A stretch of DNA of 64,000 nt from Rhodanobacter denitrificans (lineage in GTDB: Bacteria > Pseudomonadota > Gammaproteobacteria > Xanthomonadales > Rhodanobacteraceae), in the NCBI RefSeq assembly GCF_000230695.2, contig NC_020541.1, forward strand, positions 2,170,001 to 2,234,000, read 5' to 3'. Made by a program: the position numbers and the translations under genes. Positions 17,357 to 26,469 of the stretch are shown in pieces (the first letter of the stretch is position 1; each line of letters starts with the position of its first letter). The notes under the pieces were generated by a model. That model searched no databases. It was not told the DNA's origin and worked only from the letters and a program-made list of their open reading frames with translations.

Positions 17357-18376
17357 GTGGCCCCATCCGTCCGTCTCACCGTTGTGGTGCCCGCGTACAA
17401 CGAAGCGGAAGTGCTCCCCCTGTTTCATGCGCGTCTTGTCGGCGTGCTCGATGGGATGGCGCTCGATGCGCGGGTGATCTATGTCGATGACGGAAGTCGC
17501 GATGGCACATGGCTCGTACTCAACCGGCTGATGGGCCAAGACCCGCGCATCGGCGCGCTGCGCTTGAGCCGCAACTTCGGCAAGGAAGCCGCACTGACCG
17601 CGGGTCTCGACGCCGTGACGGATGAGGCCGATGCCATCGTCATCATTGATGCCGATCTGCAAGATCCGCCCGAACTTATTCCTGAACTGCTGGCGCGCTG
17701 GCGCGCTGGCTACGACGTGGTTTACGCCACTCGCGAACACCGTGAAGGCGAGAGCTGGTTCAAGCGAGCGACGGCACATCTCTTCTACCGTTTGATGGCG
17801 CGCATGGCGGCGTTCAACGTGCCGCACGATACTGGTGATTTCCGCCTGATGTCGGCGCGTGCGGTGGCCGCGCTGCGCCAGTTGCGTGAGCGCCAACGTT
17901 TCATGAAGGGCCTGTTCGGCTGGATCGGCTATCCCCATACGGCGGTGATGTACCAGCGCAGCCCTCGCCAAGCAGGTCGCACCAAATGGAACTACTGGCG
18001 GCTGTTCAATCTGGCGGTGGAAGGCATCACGTCGTTTTCCATTCTGCCGCTGCGACTGGCCACGGCCGTGGGTGTTGCGACGTCGGTGTGCGCCTTCAGC
18101 TATGGCGCAGGGGTCTTTATCAAGGCGGTGCTGTGGGGTGATCCGGTCAAGGGTTATCCCTCACTGATGGTGGTGGTTCTGGTGCTGGGCGGTCTGCAAC
18201 TGCTGGCATTGGGCGTGCTCGGCGAATATCTCGGCCGTGTATACGCGGAAGTCAAACAGCGGCCGATCTATCTGATCGAGGCGGCGTGTCAGGTGCTGGC
18301 GATGCCCTCGCCACGCGGCACCGACACACCGCCATCGGTGGTCGCCGCATCGCTCCCCATCAAGGATCCTCGATGA
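17357..18376 (+). CDS. GT2 family glycosyltransferase, polyprenyl-phosphate type (GtrB/ArnC-like)
   Basis: A GTG start at 17357; 339 residues. The N-terminal GT-A domain shows V-V-V-P-A-Y-N-E-A, the V-D-D-G-S-R-D-G-T motif, and a D-A-D-L-Q-D-P-P motif holding the metal-binding DxD-like residues. Two hydrophobic hairpins (about 225-260 and 270-300) anchor it in the inner membrane. Enzymes of this type move a sugar from a nucleotide donor onto undecaprenyl phosphate for later transfer on the periplasmic side. The downstream ArnT-like gene overlaps it by four bases, so the two likely form a lipid-linked sugar pathway that modifies lipid A or another envelope glycan. Confidence 0.85.
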   Translation: MAPSVRLTVVVPAYNEAEVLPLFHARLVGVLDGMALDARVIYVDDGSRDGTWLVLNRLMGQDPRIGALRLSRNFGKEAALTAGLDAVTDEADAIVIIDADLQDPPELIPELLARWRAGYDVVYATREHREGESWFKRATAHLFYRLMARMAAFNVPHDTGDFRLMSARAVAALRQLRERQRFMKGLFGWIGYPHTAVMYQRSPRQAGRTKWNYWRLFNLAVEGITSFSILPLRLATAVGVATSVCAFSYGAGVFIKAVLWGDPVKGYPSLMVVVLVLGGLQLLALGVLGEYLGRVYAEVKQRPIYLIEAACQVLAMPSPRGTDTPPSVVAASLPIKDPR

Positions 18377-20088
18377 GCGTCAAGCACACGGTTCAAAATG
18401 ACGCTCGCACCGCGGGTGCCTGGTACGCGCGATTCAGCGGGGCCGCCTTGTTGCTGGGGATCGGGTGGCTCGCGGCCTGGTTTTACGGACTGGCAGGCCG
18501 CTCGCTTGGCGAACCGGATGAAGGGCGGTATGCAGAAGTCGCCTACGAGATGTTGACCCGCGGCGACTGGATCACGCCCCGCCTGGATGGTTTCAACTTC
18601 TTCGATAAGCCGCCCTTGCATTACTGGGCCAGCGCGACCGCCTATGCGCTCTTCGGGGCGCATCCGTGGAGCGCACGCCTGTGGTGCGCGCTCACCGGAT
18701 TGCTGGCGATCGTGGCGATCGGCTGGGCCGGTGCGCGGCTATTCGGTCGTGAAGCAGGCGGTTACGCGGCCGCCATACTCGGAAGTTCGTTACTGTTCGC
18801 TTTCGCCGCGCATATCAACACGCTGGATATGGGGGTCACGGCGTTTCTCGCGGTGGGCATGGCGTGTTTTCTGGTGGCGCAGTTCGATCCGACCGCGCGG
18901 CATCTGCGCACACGACTGAACCTGCTGATGTGGGCAGCGCTGGCCCTGGCGGTGCTTTCCAAAGGACTGATCGGCGTGGTGTTTCCCGGCATGATCCTGG
19001 GCATCTTCATGCTGTGGCAGCGTGACTGGGGGGTACTGCGGCGCGTGTCCCTCGTGCCCGGTGTACTGGTGCTGCTGGTGCTGTGCGCGCCGTGGTTCAT
19101 TTTGATATGCCGCCTGCATCCGGATTTCTTCGACTATTTCTTCATCCGGGAGCATTTCACGCGGTTCTTGACCTCGGCCGACGGTCGCTCCAAGGTCTTT
19201 GGGTTCTTTCTCCCCGTCGTGATCCTCGGCATGTTTCCCTGGACGTTGCTGTTGCCATGGAACAGGACCGGGTGGCGTGCTATCGGTGCCAGCCAACCCG
19301 CACAACGCTTCCTGTTGGTCTGGGTGAGCGTGGTCTTCGTGTTCTTTTCGGCCTCGCATTCCCAGCTACCGTTCTACATTCTGCCGGTGTTTCCTGCCTT
19401 GGCGCTGTTGCTGGGACGCGCGGCCACGGTTCTGCCGCTGCAGGCCCTGGCGCGCCGTTTTTGGTTGATCGCCACTCTGGCGACCCTCAGCGCTGCGATA
19501 GCCATCGTGGTCATGCTCGCTGCACGCACGGCGATTCCGAAACAGGTATTGGAGGACGTGTTGAGCGGGGTGTCGTTGGCCTTGTTGCTGATGGCGGTCG
19601 CCGCGATGGTGGGTACGTGGGCCTTGCATCGTGACCGTCGCCGCACCGCCATTCATGGGCTTGCCTTGGCCACCCTGATCGGATGGCAGCTTTCGCTGGT
19701 GGCATCGCAGCCCTTCGTCGACATGCGCTCCGCCGCACCCGTCGCTCGTCTCATCCAGCCCGAGCTCGGGCCGCACACCGAGGTATTCACGGTGAATGCG
19801 TATTTACGAGGGTTGCCGTTTTACCTTGGGCGCCCCATCACCGTGGTCGACCAAAATTCCGATGATCTGACGCCCGGCTTGGCGTCGCGGCCGGACGGCT
19901 ACATCGCCGACCTCGCCACGTTCGAACAGCGCTGGCGCTCCAGCAATGATGCGATCGCCCTGGTCGCGGACAACCTGGTGGGACAACTGCGGAGCGAGGG
20001 GCTGCCGTTTCGTGAGCTGGGCCGCGAAGCGACCGGTGTCATTATCAGCCGACACGAAACGGCACCACCCCCACGGGCGATGCCATGA
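18373..20088 (+). CDS. ArnT-like membrane glycosyltransferase
   Basis: ATG 18373 overlaps the upstream TGA (ATGA), so the longer frame from 18286 is not used. The 571-residue protein has a GT-C fold: about 11-12 hydrophobic helices and, in the first periplasmic loop, the signature E-P-D-E-G-R-Y-A-E-V with acidic catalytic residues, followed by F-D-K-P-P-L-H-Y-W. ArnT uses undecaprenyl-phosphate aminoarabinose to decorate lipid A phosphates. The exact sugar here is unknown. The next gene begins 99 bases later, in the same direction. Confidence 0.85.
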   Translation: MSVKHTVQNDARTAGAWYARFSGAALLLGIGWLAAWFYGLAGRSLGEPDEGRYAEVAYEMLTRGDWITPRLDGFNFFDKPPLHYWASATAYALFGAHPWSARLWCALTGLLAIVAIGWAGARLFGREAGGYAAAILGSSLLFAFAAHINTLDMGVTAFLAVGMACFLVAQFDPTARHLRTRLNLLMWAALALAVLSKGLIGVVFPGMILGIFMLWQRDWGVLRRVSLVPGVLVLLVLCAPWFILICRLHPDFFDYFFIREHFTRFLTSADGRSKVFGFFLPVVILGMFPWTLLLPWNRTGWRAIGASQPAQRFLLVWVSVVFVFFSASHSQLPFYILPVFPALALLLGRAATVLPLQALARRFWLIATLATLSAAIAIVVMLAARTAIPKQVLEDVLSGVSLALLLMAVAAMVGTWALHRDRRRTAIHGLALATLIGWQLSLVASQPFVDMRSAAPVARLIQPELGPHTEVFTVNAYLRGLPFYLGRPITVVDQNSDDLTPGLASRPDGYIADLATFEQRWRSSNDAIALVADNLVGQLRSEGLPFRELGREATGVIISRHETAPPPRAMP

Positions 20089-20187
20089 GGGGGACACCGA
20101 TGATGCGTGATGGCAGTTGCCCGAAGGCGTATGTCGCACCAGGCACGTTCCCGTGAAGAACCGATTGATCTCCTGCGCGGAAGATTC

Positions 20188-21603
20188 ATGAACAAGCACG
20201 TTACACGCATCGTGGTCGTCGGCCTGGCACTCGGTTTGACAGCCTGCGCAAGCTATCGGCCACGGCCGATTGAACCGGCCGCCACCGTCACTGCGTTCGA
20301 GCACCGCTCGTTGCACGATCCGAGTCTGCAGGCGTTTCTGCAGCGAAACGACTCCGCGTACCACCCGACCACGGGGCCATCCTCGTGGGATCTGCGCTCC
20401 CTCACTTGGGTGGCTCTGTACTATCAGCCGGATCTCGATGTGGCACGCGCCAAATGGCGCGCCGCCGAGGCAGCAGTGATCACGGCCGGCGCCCGTCCGA
20501 ATCCGACGTTGGATTTCACCAATCAATACAACGTCGATGCCCCTGCTGGCGTGTCGCCCTGGACGGTGGGCCCAACAATCAATGTACCGATCGAGACGGC
20601 AGGCAAACGCGGCGACCGGATTCGACAGGCGCAGCAACTGGCCGAAGCGGCACGCTTGAATATCGCGGAGACCGCGTGGCAAGTCCGCCGTCGCGTGCGC
20701 AGCAGCTTGCTTGGCGTGTATCCCACCGTGCCCTTGCTGCGTCGACAACAGGAGCGACAAGCGGAGCTGGTCAGGTTGATCGAACGGCGGACTGCAACGG
20801 GGGAAGCGTCGCAGCCGGAGCTCATCCAGGCGCACATCACGCTCAACCAGCTCAGCTTGAATCTGCAGGAAGCGCAGAAGCGTCTTGCTGAAAACCGGGT
20901 GCAGTTGGCGTCGGCGTTGGGTCTGCCGGTGAGTGCGCTCCATGGCGTCACGCTGTCGATGACGACGTTCGAGCATATGCCACCCCTGAGCGCGTTGCCG
21001 TCGCATGACGTGCAACGTCAAGCGCTGCGGGATCGCCCCGATGTCCGCGCTGCGCTGGCCGACTACGAAGCCAGTCAGGCCGCGTTGCAAGGCGAAGTGG
21101 CCAAGCAATATCCCGACATCACGCTCGGTCCGGGTTTTCTGTGGGATGCCGCACAGGCCAAGTGGTCGTTGGGGCTATCGCTGGTGCTGCCGTTGTTCAA
21201 CCACAATCAGGGGCCGATCGCCGAAGCCCAGGCGCATCGCCAGCAGGCGGCCGCCAATTTTCTTGCCGTGCAAGCGCAGGCGATCGGCGAAGTCGACCAA
21301 GCGCTGGCCGGCTATCGCCAGGTTGTCGGCAAACTTGGTACCGCCGATACCTTGCTGGCGGCCCAACGCAAAGCGGCGCGCTCAGCCGAGGCGCTGTATC
21401 AGGCGGGCGAAACGGATCGGTTGAGTCTGATCGGCGCCCAGGTGGAATTGGCCGCGGCCGAACTGGCCCGTCTCGATACCCTCCTGCAGGCCCAGCAATC
21501 GCTGGGCGCGCTCGAAGATGCCATGCGGCACCCCTTGGGTGCACTTGCGACCGACATTCACACCCTTGAAAACGCGCCCCGCATGCAGGATTCCCAGCCA
21601 TGA
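20188..21603 (+). CDS. TolC-family outer-membrane efflux lipoprotein (CzcC/CusC-like)
   Basis: ATG 20188 with CGGAAG upstream is chosen over 20107 because it yields a lipoprotein signal with lipobox L-T-A-C (Cys20). The 471-residue product has the duplicated long-helix organisation of TolC proteins, with Ala/Gln/Leu heptads around residues 100-190 and 300-430 and a short N-P-T-L-D strand segment. It is the outer-membrane channel of the RND pump encoded by the next two genes, which overlap in ATGA fashion. Confidence 0.85.
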   Translation: MNKHVTRIVVVGLALGLTACASYRPRPIEPAATVTAFEHRSLHDPSLQAFLQRNDSAYHPTTGPSSWDLRSLTWVALYYQPDLDVARAKWRAAEAAVITAGARPNPTLDFTNQYNVDAPAGVSPWTVGPTINVPIETAGKRGDRIRQAQQLAEAARLNIAETAWQVRRRVRSSLLGVYPTVPLLRRQQERQAELVRLIERRTATGEASQPELIQAHITLNQLSLNLQEAQKRLAENRVQLASALGLPVSALHGVTLSMTTFEHMPPLSALPSHDVQRQALRDRPDVRAALADYEASQAALQGEVAKQYPDITLGPGFLWDAAQAKWSLGLSLVLPLFNHNQGPIAEAQAHRQQAAANFLAVQAQAIGEVDQALAGYRQVVGKLGTADTLLAAQRKAARSAEALYQAGETDRLSLIGAQVELAAAELARLDTLLQAQQSLGALEDAMRHPLGALATDIHTLENAPRMQDSQP

Positions 21604-22652
21604 ACAAGAAATCCATTCTCGCGGCCATCCTGGGCGCCATCGTGCTGGCTCTGGCGGTCTGGGGATTCCTGGCTGGCCAGAAGGAGCGCGCCACGGAGGC
21701 CCAGCGCGAGGCTCCGGTGAAGGCGCCGTCGCGCGTGTCGCAGGTGCAGGATCAAACGGCGGTCACGCTGGATACGGCGGATCAGAAGCAGAGCGGGATC
21801 GTCGTGGTCGCGCAACAGGCCATGGCCCATCGTCCGATGCTGCAAACGTTCGGAACGGTGCTGGATGTAGCGGATCTGATCGCGTTGCGCAACGCCAACG
21901 TCGCCGCCCAAACCCAGGTGGACAAGGCCGAGGCGGCGCTGCAGGCTTCCCACGCCGAATACCAGCGACTGCAATCGTTGCATCGCGACGAACGCAATAT
22001 TTCCGACAAGGTCTTGCAGGCGGCCGCCGCGGTATGGCATGCCGACCAAGCCGCTTGGCGGGCGGCGCAAGCCGCGCTGACCGCCGCGCAGCAGACCGCA
22101 AGCCAGCAATGGGGCGACGTCTTGGCCAAGGCGGCGGATGCGAATATGCCGCTGTTCACGCGTCTGGTCACTCGCCAGCAAGTCCTGGTCCAGGTGGTGT
22201 TGCCGGCGACCACCGCACTCGCCCAGCCCCCTGCCCAAGCGCGCGTGCAGAGCGTCAATGGTGACTTTCACGCCGCCACCTTGATCTCGCCCGCGCCACG
22301 CACCGATCCCCGTCTGCAGGGGGCCAGTTTCTTCTATGCCGTGTCGGCCGAAGGTCTCTTGCCGGGCATGGCGGTCACCGCGTATCTGCCCTCGGGCACG
22401 TCGTTACAAGGCACGATGATTCCCGGCTCGGCGGTTGTGTGGTGGCAGGGTCGATCGTGGATTTATAGCCGCAACCAGCCTGACCGTTTCGTGCGCCATG
22501 CGTTACCGGTCGACAACCCGGTGGACGGCGGCTGGTTCGTGGCCCAGGGGTTTGCTCGGGGCGAACCGATTGTGGCAACGGGCGCGCAATTGTTGCTCTC
22601 GGAAGAGCAGCGGTCACGCATTGCCGTAGGTGAAGACGGAGACAAGCAATGA
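21600..22652 (+). CDS. RND efflux periplasmic adaptor
   Basis: ATG 21600 overlaps the upstream TGA. The 350-residue protein begins with an uncleaved signal/anchor helix (about 5-24), followed by a short alpha-helical hairpin (about 95-160) with Ala/Gln heptads and beta-barrel domains. The split lipoyl-like halves are recognisable but diverged. It bridges the RND pump and the outer-membrane channel. No Met/His-rich metal-binding N-terminal tail is visible, so I cannot name a substrate. Confidence 0.8.
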   Translation: MNKKSILAAILGAIVLALAVWGFLAGQKERATEAQREAPVKAPSRVSQVQDQTAVTLDTADQKQSGIVVVAQQAMAHRPMLQTFGTVLDVADLIALRNANVAAQTQVDKAEAALQASHAEYQRLQSLHRDERNISDKVLQAAAAVWHADQAAWRAAQAALTAAQQTASQQWGDVLAKAADANMPLFTRLVTRQQVLVQVVLPATTALAQPPAQARVQSVNGDFHAATLISPAPRTDPRLQGASFFYAVSAEGLLPGMAVTAYLPSGTSLQGTMIPGSAVVWWQGRSWIYSRNQPDRFVRHALPVDNPVDGGWFVAQGFARGEPIVATGAQLLLSEEQRSRIAVGEDGDKQ

Positions 22653-25600
22653 GGCAGGACGCGCCGGGGCTGCTGGCGGCGATCGTCCGCTTCTCGTTGC
22701 GGTTTCGTGGTGTGGTGCTGGTGCTGGCGGGCATCCTGATTGTCTATGGCACGCTCACACTGTCGCGTAGCAAATACGACGTGTTTCCGGAATTCGCCCC
22801 GCCGCAGGTGTCGATTCAGACCGAAGCGCCAGGGTTGGCGCCCGAACAGGTGGAGGTGTTGGCGACCCAACCGATCGAGAACGCGATCAACGGCCTGCCG
22901 GGGCTGCAGGCGCTGCGATCGCAATCGATCCAGGGCTTGTCGGTGATCACCATCACCTTCAATCCGGGCAGCGACATCTATCGGGATCGGCAGAATCTCG
23001 GGGAGCGTCTCGGTGCGCTTGCCACCCAGTTGCCGCAAGGCGTGCAGGTGCCGGTGATGTCGCCGCTGACCTCCTCCACCAGTGTGGTGCTGGATATCGG
23101 CCTGACTTCCGACAAGCGATCGCTGATGGAGCTGCGCACGCTCTCCGACTGGACGCTGAAACCGGCGTTGCTGGCGGTACCGGGCGTCGCAAAGGTTGCG
23201 GTGTTCGGGGGCGATACCAAGGAATACCAGGTCCAGATCCACCCGGAGCAATTGCTCAAATACAATCTCGCGGTCGACGACGTCCTGACGGCGGCGCGTC
23301 GGGCCACGGGTGTGCGTGGTGCCGGGTTCATCGACACATCCAATCAGCGCATCGTCCTGCAGAGCGCCGGGCAAGCGCTCACCGTGCAGGAAATCGCCGG
23401 TACCATCGTGCGGCATCAGGCGGGTGGAAATGTCACCTTGGGTGACGTCGCGCAGGTGGTCGTTGCCCCGGAGCCGCCCATCGGGGCGTCCTCGATCATG
23501 GGCCATCCGGCCGTCCAGTTGGTGATTTCCGAGCAGTACGGTGCCAATACACTTGAGGTCACTCAGAGCGTCGAAAAAGCGCTGGCCAGTATGAAGCCGG
23601 GCCTGACCGCGCAGGGCATCACCTTGCATGCCGATCTATTTCGTCCCGCCAACTTCATCACGACGGCGACAGGCAACATCAAATCTTCGCTGATGATCGG
23701 CGGCGTGCTCGTCGTGATCGTGCTGATGCTGTTCCTGTACAACCTGCGTACGGCCGCGATCTCGCTGGTGGCGATCCCGTTGTCGTTGCTCGCCGCCGTG
23801 ACGGTATTGGAATATTTCGGCTTCAGCCTCAACACCATGACCTTGGGCGGCCTGGCCATCGCCATCGGTTTGCTGGTGGACGATGCGGTGATCGTGGTGG
23901 AGAACATCTACCGCCGGCTGCGCGAGAATCGGCATGCCGAGGTACCCCGCGCCGTCTTCACGGTGCTGCTGGACGCTTCGCTGGAAGTGCGCAGCGCGGT
24001 GGTCTACGCGACGCTGGCGATCGCGTTGGTGTTCATTCCCGTGCTGACCATGTCAGGCATCGCAGGGCGCCTGTTCGCGCCCTTGGGCATTGCCTATGTA
24101 TTGGCGACGCTGGCCTCGCTCCTGGTCGCCATGACGGTCACCCCCGCCTTGTGCTACTTGCTGCTGGCCAACCGCCCCTTGCCGGAAAGCGAAGCGCCGT
24201 TGGTGCGTTGGACCAAGGATCGTTATCGCGGCATGCTGTTGCGTGTGGAGACCAGCTATCGCGTGGTCATGACGGTGGTCGTAGTGGTGACGTTGATGGC
24301 GGTGGCGGCGCTGCCGTTCTTCGGAGGCAGCTTTCTGCCGGAATTGCGCGAAGGCCATTTCATCGTGCACATGTCGGCGGTGCCGGGGACCTCGCTGCAG
24401 GAGTCGATACGCATCGGCAACCATGTGACCGCCGCACTGCTGAAGCTGCCCTTCGTCCGTTCGGTGTCGCAAAATGCCGGGCGTGCCGAAAAGGCCGACG
24501 ACACGTGGGGCACGCAATACAGCGAGTTCAACGTCGATCTCAAACCTCTCAGCGGTGATGCGGCAGAAGCGGCTGTCTCGGATATTCGCAAGGCGCTGGC
24601 ACCATTTCCCGGCGTCAACTTCGCGGTCAAGACCTTCCTGACCGAGCGTGTCGAAGAAACCCTGTCGGGCTTTACCGCCGCCGTGGCGGTCAATATCTAC
24701 GGCAACGATCTGGACACGCTCGACGCCAAGGCGGCGGACGTCGCGAAGATTCTGGCGCAGCTGCCCGGCGCGGCGGATGTCCAAGTGCAGTCACCGCCGG
24801 GTACGCCGCAGTTGGTCGTACGCTTGCGCAAGCAAGCGCTGGCGCATTGGGGATTCGATGCGGTGACGGTGCTCGACGCCATCCGCACCGCCTACCAAGG
24901 CGATCAGGTCGGCCAGGTCTACGACGGGAACCGCGTGTTCAATGTCTCGGTCATCCTCGCGCCCCAACAACGTGGCAAGGTGGCCGAAGTGGGTGCCTTG
25001 CCGATTCGCAACGCCGCCGGCACGTATGTCCCACTGAAAGAACTGGCCGACGTCTATGAGGATGCGGGGCGCTACGTCGTCTTGCATGATGGTGCCCGGC
25101 GCGTGCAGACCGTGACCGCCAACGTGAGCGGGGGCAACGTCTCGGCTTTTGTCGCCGCCGCCCAACAGCAGATTGCCGCCAAGGTCGCGCTGCCGCCCGG
25201 CAGCTACGTGGAGTTTGGCGGTGCGGCTGCGGCGCAGAGCCAGTCCACGCATGATCTGCTGATCAATTCGCTGATCGCCGGTGTTGCCATCATCTTGTTG
25301 TTGTTCATGGTGCTCGGCAGCACGCGCAGTTTGTTGCTGGTGCTGGTCAATCTGCCGTTCGCGCTGGTCGGTGGGGTACTGGCGGTGTTCGCCACCGGCG
25401 GCGGCCTTTCCATCGGCTCGATGGTGGGTTTCGTCACCTTGTTTGGCATTACCCTGCGCAACTCGATCATGCTCTTGTCGCACTACGATCATCTGGTCAA
25501 TGTCGAAGGCATGACATGGGGACCGGAGGCTGCCCTGCGCGGTGCGCAAGAACGCCTGTCGCCCATCTTGATGACCGCGCTGGTCACGGCCTTGGGGCTG

Positions 25601-25783
25601 TTGCCGCTGGCGATCGGCAGTGGCGCTCCGGGTCGCGAGATCGAGGGGCCGATGGCGCTGGTCATTCTCGGCGGATTGGTCACCAGCACCGCGCTCAATC
25701 TGCTGGTGCTGCCCACGCTGGCCCTGCGTTACGGTCGTTTCCAGCGCGATACGCCGGGCGACACCCACCCCGCGGAGGCTTAG
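22649..25783 (+). CDS. RND permease of the heavy-metal-efflux type
   Basis: A full-length 1044-residue inner-membrane pump with the internal duplication of RND proteins: TM1 at residues 13-32, large periplasmic loops, and TM4 with G-L-A-I-A-I-G-L-L-V-D-D-A-V-I-V-V-E-N, the site of the proton-relay acidic residues. Motifs are closest to the CusA/CzcA group, but the TM4 relay has V-D-D-A-V rather than the D-F-G-x-x-V-D-G of CzcA or the M-V-D-A-A-I of CusA. Metal efflux is therefore probable but the substrate is open. The operon order outer-membrane channel, adaptor, pump is standard. It ends 5 bases before the response regulator. Confidence 0.88.
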   Translation: MRQDAPGLLAAIVRFSLRFRGVVLVLAGILIVYGTLTLSRSKYDVFPEFAPPQVSIQTEAPGLAPEQVEVLATQPIENAINGLPGLQALRSQSIQGLSVITITFNPGSDIYRDRQNLGERLGALATQLPQGVQVPVMSPLTSSTSVVLDIGLTSDKRSLMELRTLSDWTLKPALLAVPGVAKVAVFGGDTKEYQVQIHPEQLLKYNLAVDDVLTAARRATGVRGAGFIDTSNQRIVLQSAGQALTVQEIAGTIVRHQAGGNVTLGDVAQVVVAPEPPIGASSIMGHPAVQLVISEQYGANTLEVTQSVEKALASMKPGLTAQGITLHADLFRPANFITTATGNIKSSLMIGGVLVVIVLMLFLYNLRTAAISLVAIPLSLLAAVTVLEYFGFSLNTMTLGGLAIAIGLLVDDAVIVVENIYRRLRENRHAEVPRAVFTVLLDASLEVRSAVVYATLAIALVFIPVLTMSGIAGRLFAPLGIAYVLATLASLLVAMTVTPALCYLLLANRPLPESEAPLVRWTKDRYRGMLLRVETSYRVVMTVVVVVTLMAVAALPFFGGSFLPELREGHFIVHMSAVPGTSLQESIRIGNHVTAALLKLPFVRSVSQNAGRAEKADDTWGTQYSEFNVDLKPLSGDAAEAAVSDIRKALAPFPGVNFAVKTFLTERVEETLSGFTAAVAVNIYGNDLDTLDAKAADVAKILAQLPGAADVQVQSPPGTPQLVVRLRKQALAHWGFDAVTVLDAIRTAYQGDQVGQVYDGNRVFNVSVILAPQQRGKVAEVGALPIRNAAGTYVPLKELADVYEDAGRYVVLHDGARRVQTVTANVSGGNVSAFVAAAQQQIAAKVALPPGSYVEFGGAAAAQSQSTHDLLINSLIAGVAIILLLFMVLGSTRSLLLVLVNLPFALVGGVLAVFATGGGLSIGSMVGFVTLFGITLRNSIMLLSHYDHLVNVEGMTWGPEAALRGAQERLSPILMTALVTALGLLPLAIGSGAPGREIEGPMALVILGGLVTSTALNLLVLPTLALRYGRFQRDTPGDTHPAEA

Positions 25784-25788
25784 CGGCC

Positions 25789-26469
25789 ATGTTGCGTGTG
25801 CTGCTTGTCGAAGATAACCGTGACTTGGCAACCACTCTGTGGGATTACCTGGAGCTGCATGGCTTCGCGGTGGATCATGCTTTCGACGGTATGACCGGGC
25901 TGCGCTTGGCGTTGACGGGCACGCACGATCTGATCGTGCTGGATCTGGGGCTACCGCGGCTGGATGGTCTGGAGGTCTGCCGCCAGCTTCGCGCCGCCCA
26001 GCACGATGTGCCGGTGTTGATGCTGACCGCTCGCGAGACGCTGGACGACAAGCTGCGCGGTTTCGCCGAGGGTGCGGACGATTATCTGGTCAAACCGTTC
26101 GCCATGAAGGAACTGGTGGCGCGGCTGCATGCTCTGCATCGGCGCGTGCAGCCCCCCCTTGGCGCGCCCTTGCGGGTCGCCGATCTCGAATACGATGCCG
26201 CCCGTTTTCGGGTCAGGCGCCAAGGTGTTTCCGTCTCGGTATCCCGTGCAGGCCTGCGCTTGCTGGAGGTTTTGATGCGTCGTTCGCCGCTCGTGGTCAG
26301 CCACGCCGACCTGGCCCGGGCACTATGGGGCGAGGCAGTGGGCGACGCCAATGCCATGCGCACACACCTGCATGCCCTGCGCCAGGCCATCGACAAGCCG
26401 TTCGACAAGCCGCTGCTGCATAGCGTGCACGGGATCGGCTACCGTTTGGCGGATGACGATGCGCCTTAG
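25789..26469 (+). CDS. OmpR-family response regulator
   Basis: A 226-residue protein with a receiver domain (E-D-N at residues 8-10, phospho-acceptor Asp in D-L-I-V-L-D-L-G-L-P, the T-A-R-E switch residue and the K in L-V-K-P-F) and a C-terminal winged helix (about 125-220) ending H-S-V-H-G-I-G-Y-R-L. The start at 25789 follows the RND stop by 5 bases. It probably regulates the efflux and envelope operon in which it sits. Its 3' end overlaps the kinase gene. Confidence 0.9.
   Translation: MLRVLLVEDNRDLATTLWDYLELHGFAVDHAFDGMTGLRLALTGTHDLIVLDLGLPRLDGLEVCRQLRAAQHDVPVLMLTARETLDDKLRGFAEGADDYLVKPFAMKELVARLHALHRRVQPPLGAPLRVADLEYDAARFRVRRQGVSVSVSRAGLRLLEVLMRRSPLVVSHADLARALWGEAVGDANAMRTHLHALRQAIDKPFDKPLLHSVHGIGYRLADDDAP

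Noticed and set aside
22463..23629. 388-codon minus-strand frame opposite the RND adaptor and pump
   Set aside because: The plus-strand RND coding is unambiguous; the minus frame has shadow composition and no family motifs.
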